From Cytophagaceae bacterium (GTDB lineage Bacteria; Bacteroidota; Bacteroidia; Cytophagales; Spirosomataceae), in contig JAIXWL010000003.1 of assembly GCA_027491315.1 (NCBI GenBank), positions 1 to 64,000 of the forward strand: 64,000 nt of DNA. Reading direction: 5' to 3'. The position numbers were made by a program, and so were the translations under genes. Shown here one piece after another: positions 62,399-64,000 of this stretch; within the stretch, counting starts at the first letter, position 1; the number at the start of each line of letters is the position of its first letter. The notes under the pieces are model-generated. The model searched no databases and was not told the DNA's origin. It was given only the letters and a program-made list of their open reading frames with translations.

Positions 62399-64000
62399 TT
62401 ATTCTGATAAACTATATCGTACCTGGAATCCACCAGCTACTGTGGATCGGTAGAATGAATTAGATACCAATGGGTTATTCATCATTTTATCAAAATAAGC
62501 CGTTACTGATAACTTATTATTGATGGAATAAGTTATTTGAGGTCTAAATTGAAAATTGATAAATCCTTGGGTTACAATGGTCTCAGCATCTAATTTCCTT
62601 TGAAGTGTCCTAGTATCTCGGATGGTTAAATTCATGTTAAAACGCAAGTCGTTGGGTAATCGAACAAATGCCCCATTGATTTTAAATGGAATCAACATAT
62701 TAGCACGAGTAAATCCGACCGATACCGTAAAATCTTTATTCGATAATTCTGCCACTTGAGAATTAGATAAATTTAAACCCACGTTTCTATCTTGATTATA
62801 TTCCAATCGCAAGGAAACCCTACTTTTAGTAATGGCATTGAAACCTACTAAAGGTGAAAATCTTTCCGAGAATGAAATAGTACTCATCACATATACGGGA
62901 ATCAAGGTATTAGTCTTAGCATCAAAACGAGATGAGAGCGGATATAAAAGACTATTCAAGGTTAAATTGACATAATCATTTTCAAATTGTCCATATTCCA
63001 AAGAAGAAATGAAATTACCCACATTATAGGTACTCGAATACATGTGCGTAATCGTAAACGAACTAAATTTCTTTTTCATCCAAGGCATTAAATTAATACC
63101 ATTATAATCTACTTTCCAGTTAGGAAGTGGAATATCATAAAATGGCGAATATTTAACGCTTTGTGCAGAAACTCCAGAGTATGCGGCAAAAAAGGATGGA
63201 ATTAAAACATCTTGTGAATTAATATTATAACTTCCATCAGCTGCTTTTGCTCTATTTAAGCGAGCTAATAGAACCTCTCTATTTGACCTAAACTCATCAA
63301 AGACCAGTTGAGGATCTTTAAACGCTGTCAAAAAGGATAAAAAGGACATGGAGTAATTTCCTGAGCGTAAAGGATTCTGACTGACGAATTTACCACCAAC
63401 ACTGGTAGGTCTGAAAAACTCTTGGTAGTTATCTCCCCTATTGTAATTTCCTTCCAACTGAATACGCAAATCTTTATTAGGCTCCAATTGGGTGATATAA
63501 CTGAATTTGGTATTTCGCAATTGGGTAAATGGAACATTTTGAACCGTACTTTTAGTCAACCATCCTTCCTGAGCAGCTTTAAATCGAATTCCATCATCTT
63601 GCCCACCTGTTACAAAATCTAAGCCTGGTGCAGATGTATTACCATTTAAACCGAATAAGCCAGGCTGTTGTAAGAATCCTGGTAAGGTCGTTGATTCATT
63701 GACTGAATAATTGACTTGAATACCCCGAAGTGTTAACAATAGTCGGGTAAAACTCTTTAATATTGATTTGCTTGGAATGGCAATTTCCTCTTCATCTCCT
63801 GGATTTCTTGCCACATTTTTACCAGTAGCTGCCGGAGTATTAGCCCAACGAAGCGCTCGAATACGATTATACAAAGAAACAAAATCCACTTTTCCACTTA
63901 TGGCTCGTTCTCTCGTATTTTTAATAATATTTCCAAATGGCAAATTCAGGGAATCTCGAATGTTAAACGAATTTGCATAATAATTATAACCAATACGATG
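62399..64000 (-). CDS. sprA: T9SS outer membrane translocon SprA (C-terminal part)
   Basis: Reading frame on the minus strand is open to the window edge; the first in-window Leu codon (63943) is not a start. About 534 residues are visible out of roughly 2,400 for the family. Recognised stretches: SLNLPFGNIIKNTRERA, FTRLLLTLRGIQVNYS, LPGFLQQPGLFGL, GFVTGGQDDGIR-like FVTGGQDDGIRFKAAQ, SFLSFLTAFKD and a beta-strand-rich end (QVRYSLSE). SprA is the large barrel through which T9SS cargo crosses the outer membrane. Its partner Plug-family gene is at 30488. Confidence 0.9.
   Translation of the reverse strand, partial: HRIGYNYYANSFNIRDSLNLPFGNIIKNTRERAISGKVDFVSLYNRIRALRWANTPAATGKNVARNPGDEEEIAIPSKSILKSFTRLLLTLRGIQVNYSVNESTTLPGFLQQPGLFGLNGNTSAPGLDFVTGGQDDGIRFKAAQEGWLTKSTVQNVPFTQLRNTKFSYITQLEPNKDLRIQLEGNYNRGDNYQEFFRPTSVGGKFVSQNPLRSGNYSMSFLSFLTAFKDPQLVFDEFRSNREVLLARLNRAKAADGSYNINSQDVLIPSFFAAYSGVSAQSVKYSPFYDIPLPNWKVDYNGINLMPWMKKKFSSFTITHMYSSTYNVGNFISSLEYGQFENDYVNLTLNSLLYPLSSRFDAKTNTLIPVYVMSTISFSERFSPLVGFNAITKSRVSLRLEYNQDRNVGLNLSNSQVAELSNKDFTVSVGFTRANMLIPFKINGAFVRLPNDLRFNMNLTIRDTRTLQRKLDAETIVTQGFINFQFRPQITYSINNKLSVTAYFDKMMNNPLVSNSFYRSTVAGGFQVRYSLSE

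Overview
The window is a stretch of chromosome from a member of the Bacteroidota, most likely the Cytophagales. This follows from its low GC content, a SusC/SusD pair, the single-chain LpxC-FabZ fusion, the PUR/DUF3276 and DUF4199 families, the gliding protein GldF, and two type IX secretion (T9SS) components: the Plug protein and the C-terminal end of SprA. Several upstream regions also carry the Bacteroidota promoter pattern TTTG - about 19 bases - TAnnTTTG. A genus cannot be assigned from sequence alone. No phage, insertion sequence, CRISPR array or integrase was seen. The gene content is mostly core metabolism and envelope functions, with two accessory-looking nutrient loci.

Layout. 1-2165 (-): end of accA and a beta-CASP metallo-beta-lactamase RNase-like gene. 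2241-8936 (-): nutrient-uptake locus of ECF sigma factor, a 64-residue orphan, SusC, SusD and a secreted DUF6807 protein; a tandem GTAAACGTTTAC operator lies between the sigma gene and a divergent APC permease (9203-10612). 10597-14344 (-): rpsP, terminator hairpin, rimM, trmD, EamA exporter, secreted esterase. 14438-14798 (-): RNase P RNA. 14815-21868 (-): DUF4403 lipoprotein, VWA membrane protein, fabG, clpC, WbqC-like protein. 21932-26881: acyltransferase (+), then Sua5/YrdC, BrkB-like, YbgC-like thioesterase, MltG and Ldh-family oxidoreductase (-).

26990-31723 (+): glutamate-synthase-like FMN protein, ABC-F ATPase, T9SS Plug. 31725-38096: YchF, PUR-domain protein, RlpA, DUF58, thioredoxin-fold lipid/periplasmic protein, YdcF and phosphofructokinase. 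38265-42139: M42 aminopeptidase and S9 peptidase converging on a heptanucleotide repeat island, then a second YdcF-type protein. 42190-46814 (-): leuCDAB operon. 46935-52665: RhaT-like transporter with a GntR-type sensor-regulator (-), a PQQ dehydrogenase with a built-in cytochrome c domain (+) and an FAD sugar/alditol oxidase (-). 52785-52858 (-): tRNA-Met(CAT).

52975-58825 (+): DUF1003 protein, HD phosphohydrolase, lpxD, lpxC-fabZ, lpxA and an ABC ATPase, i.e. the early lipid A pathway as one run. 58811-64000 (-): GldF, two small membrane proteins, a dihydroorotase-like protein lacking the first metal His, gcvH, and the 3' part of sprA, which runs off the window.

I found no clear new multi-gene system. 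The most notable local points are the D-to-N change in the nucleotide-site motif of PfkA, the tandem LacI-type palindromes, the possible FecR remnant beside an ECF sigma factor, the heptanucleotide inverted repeat island, and terminators placed inside or against conserved gene clusters.
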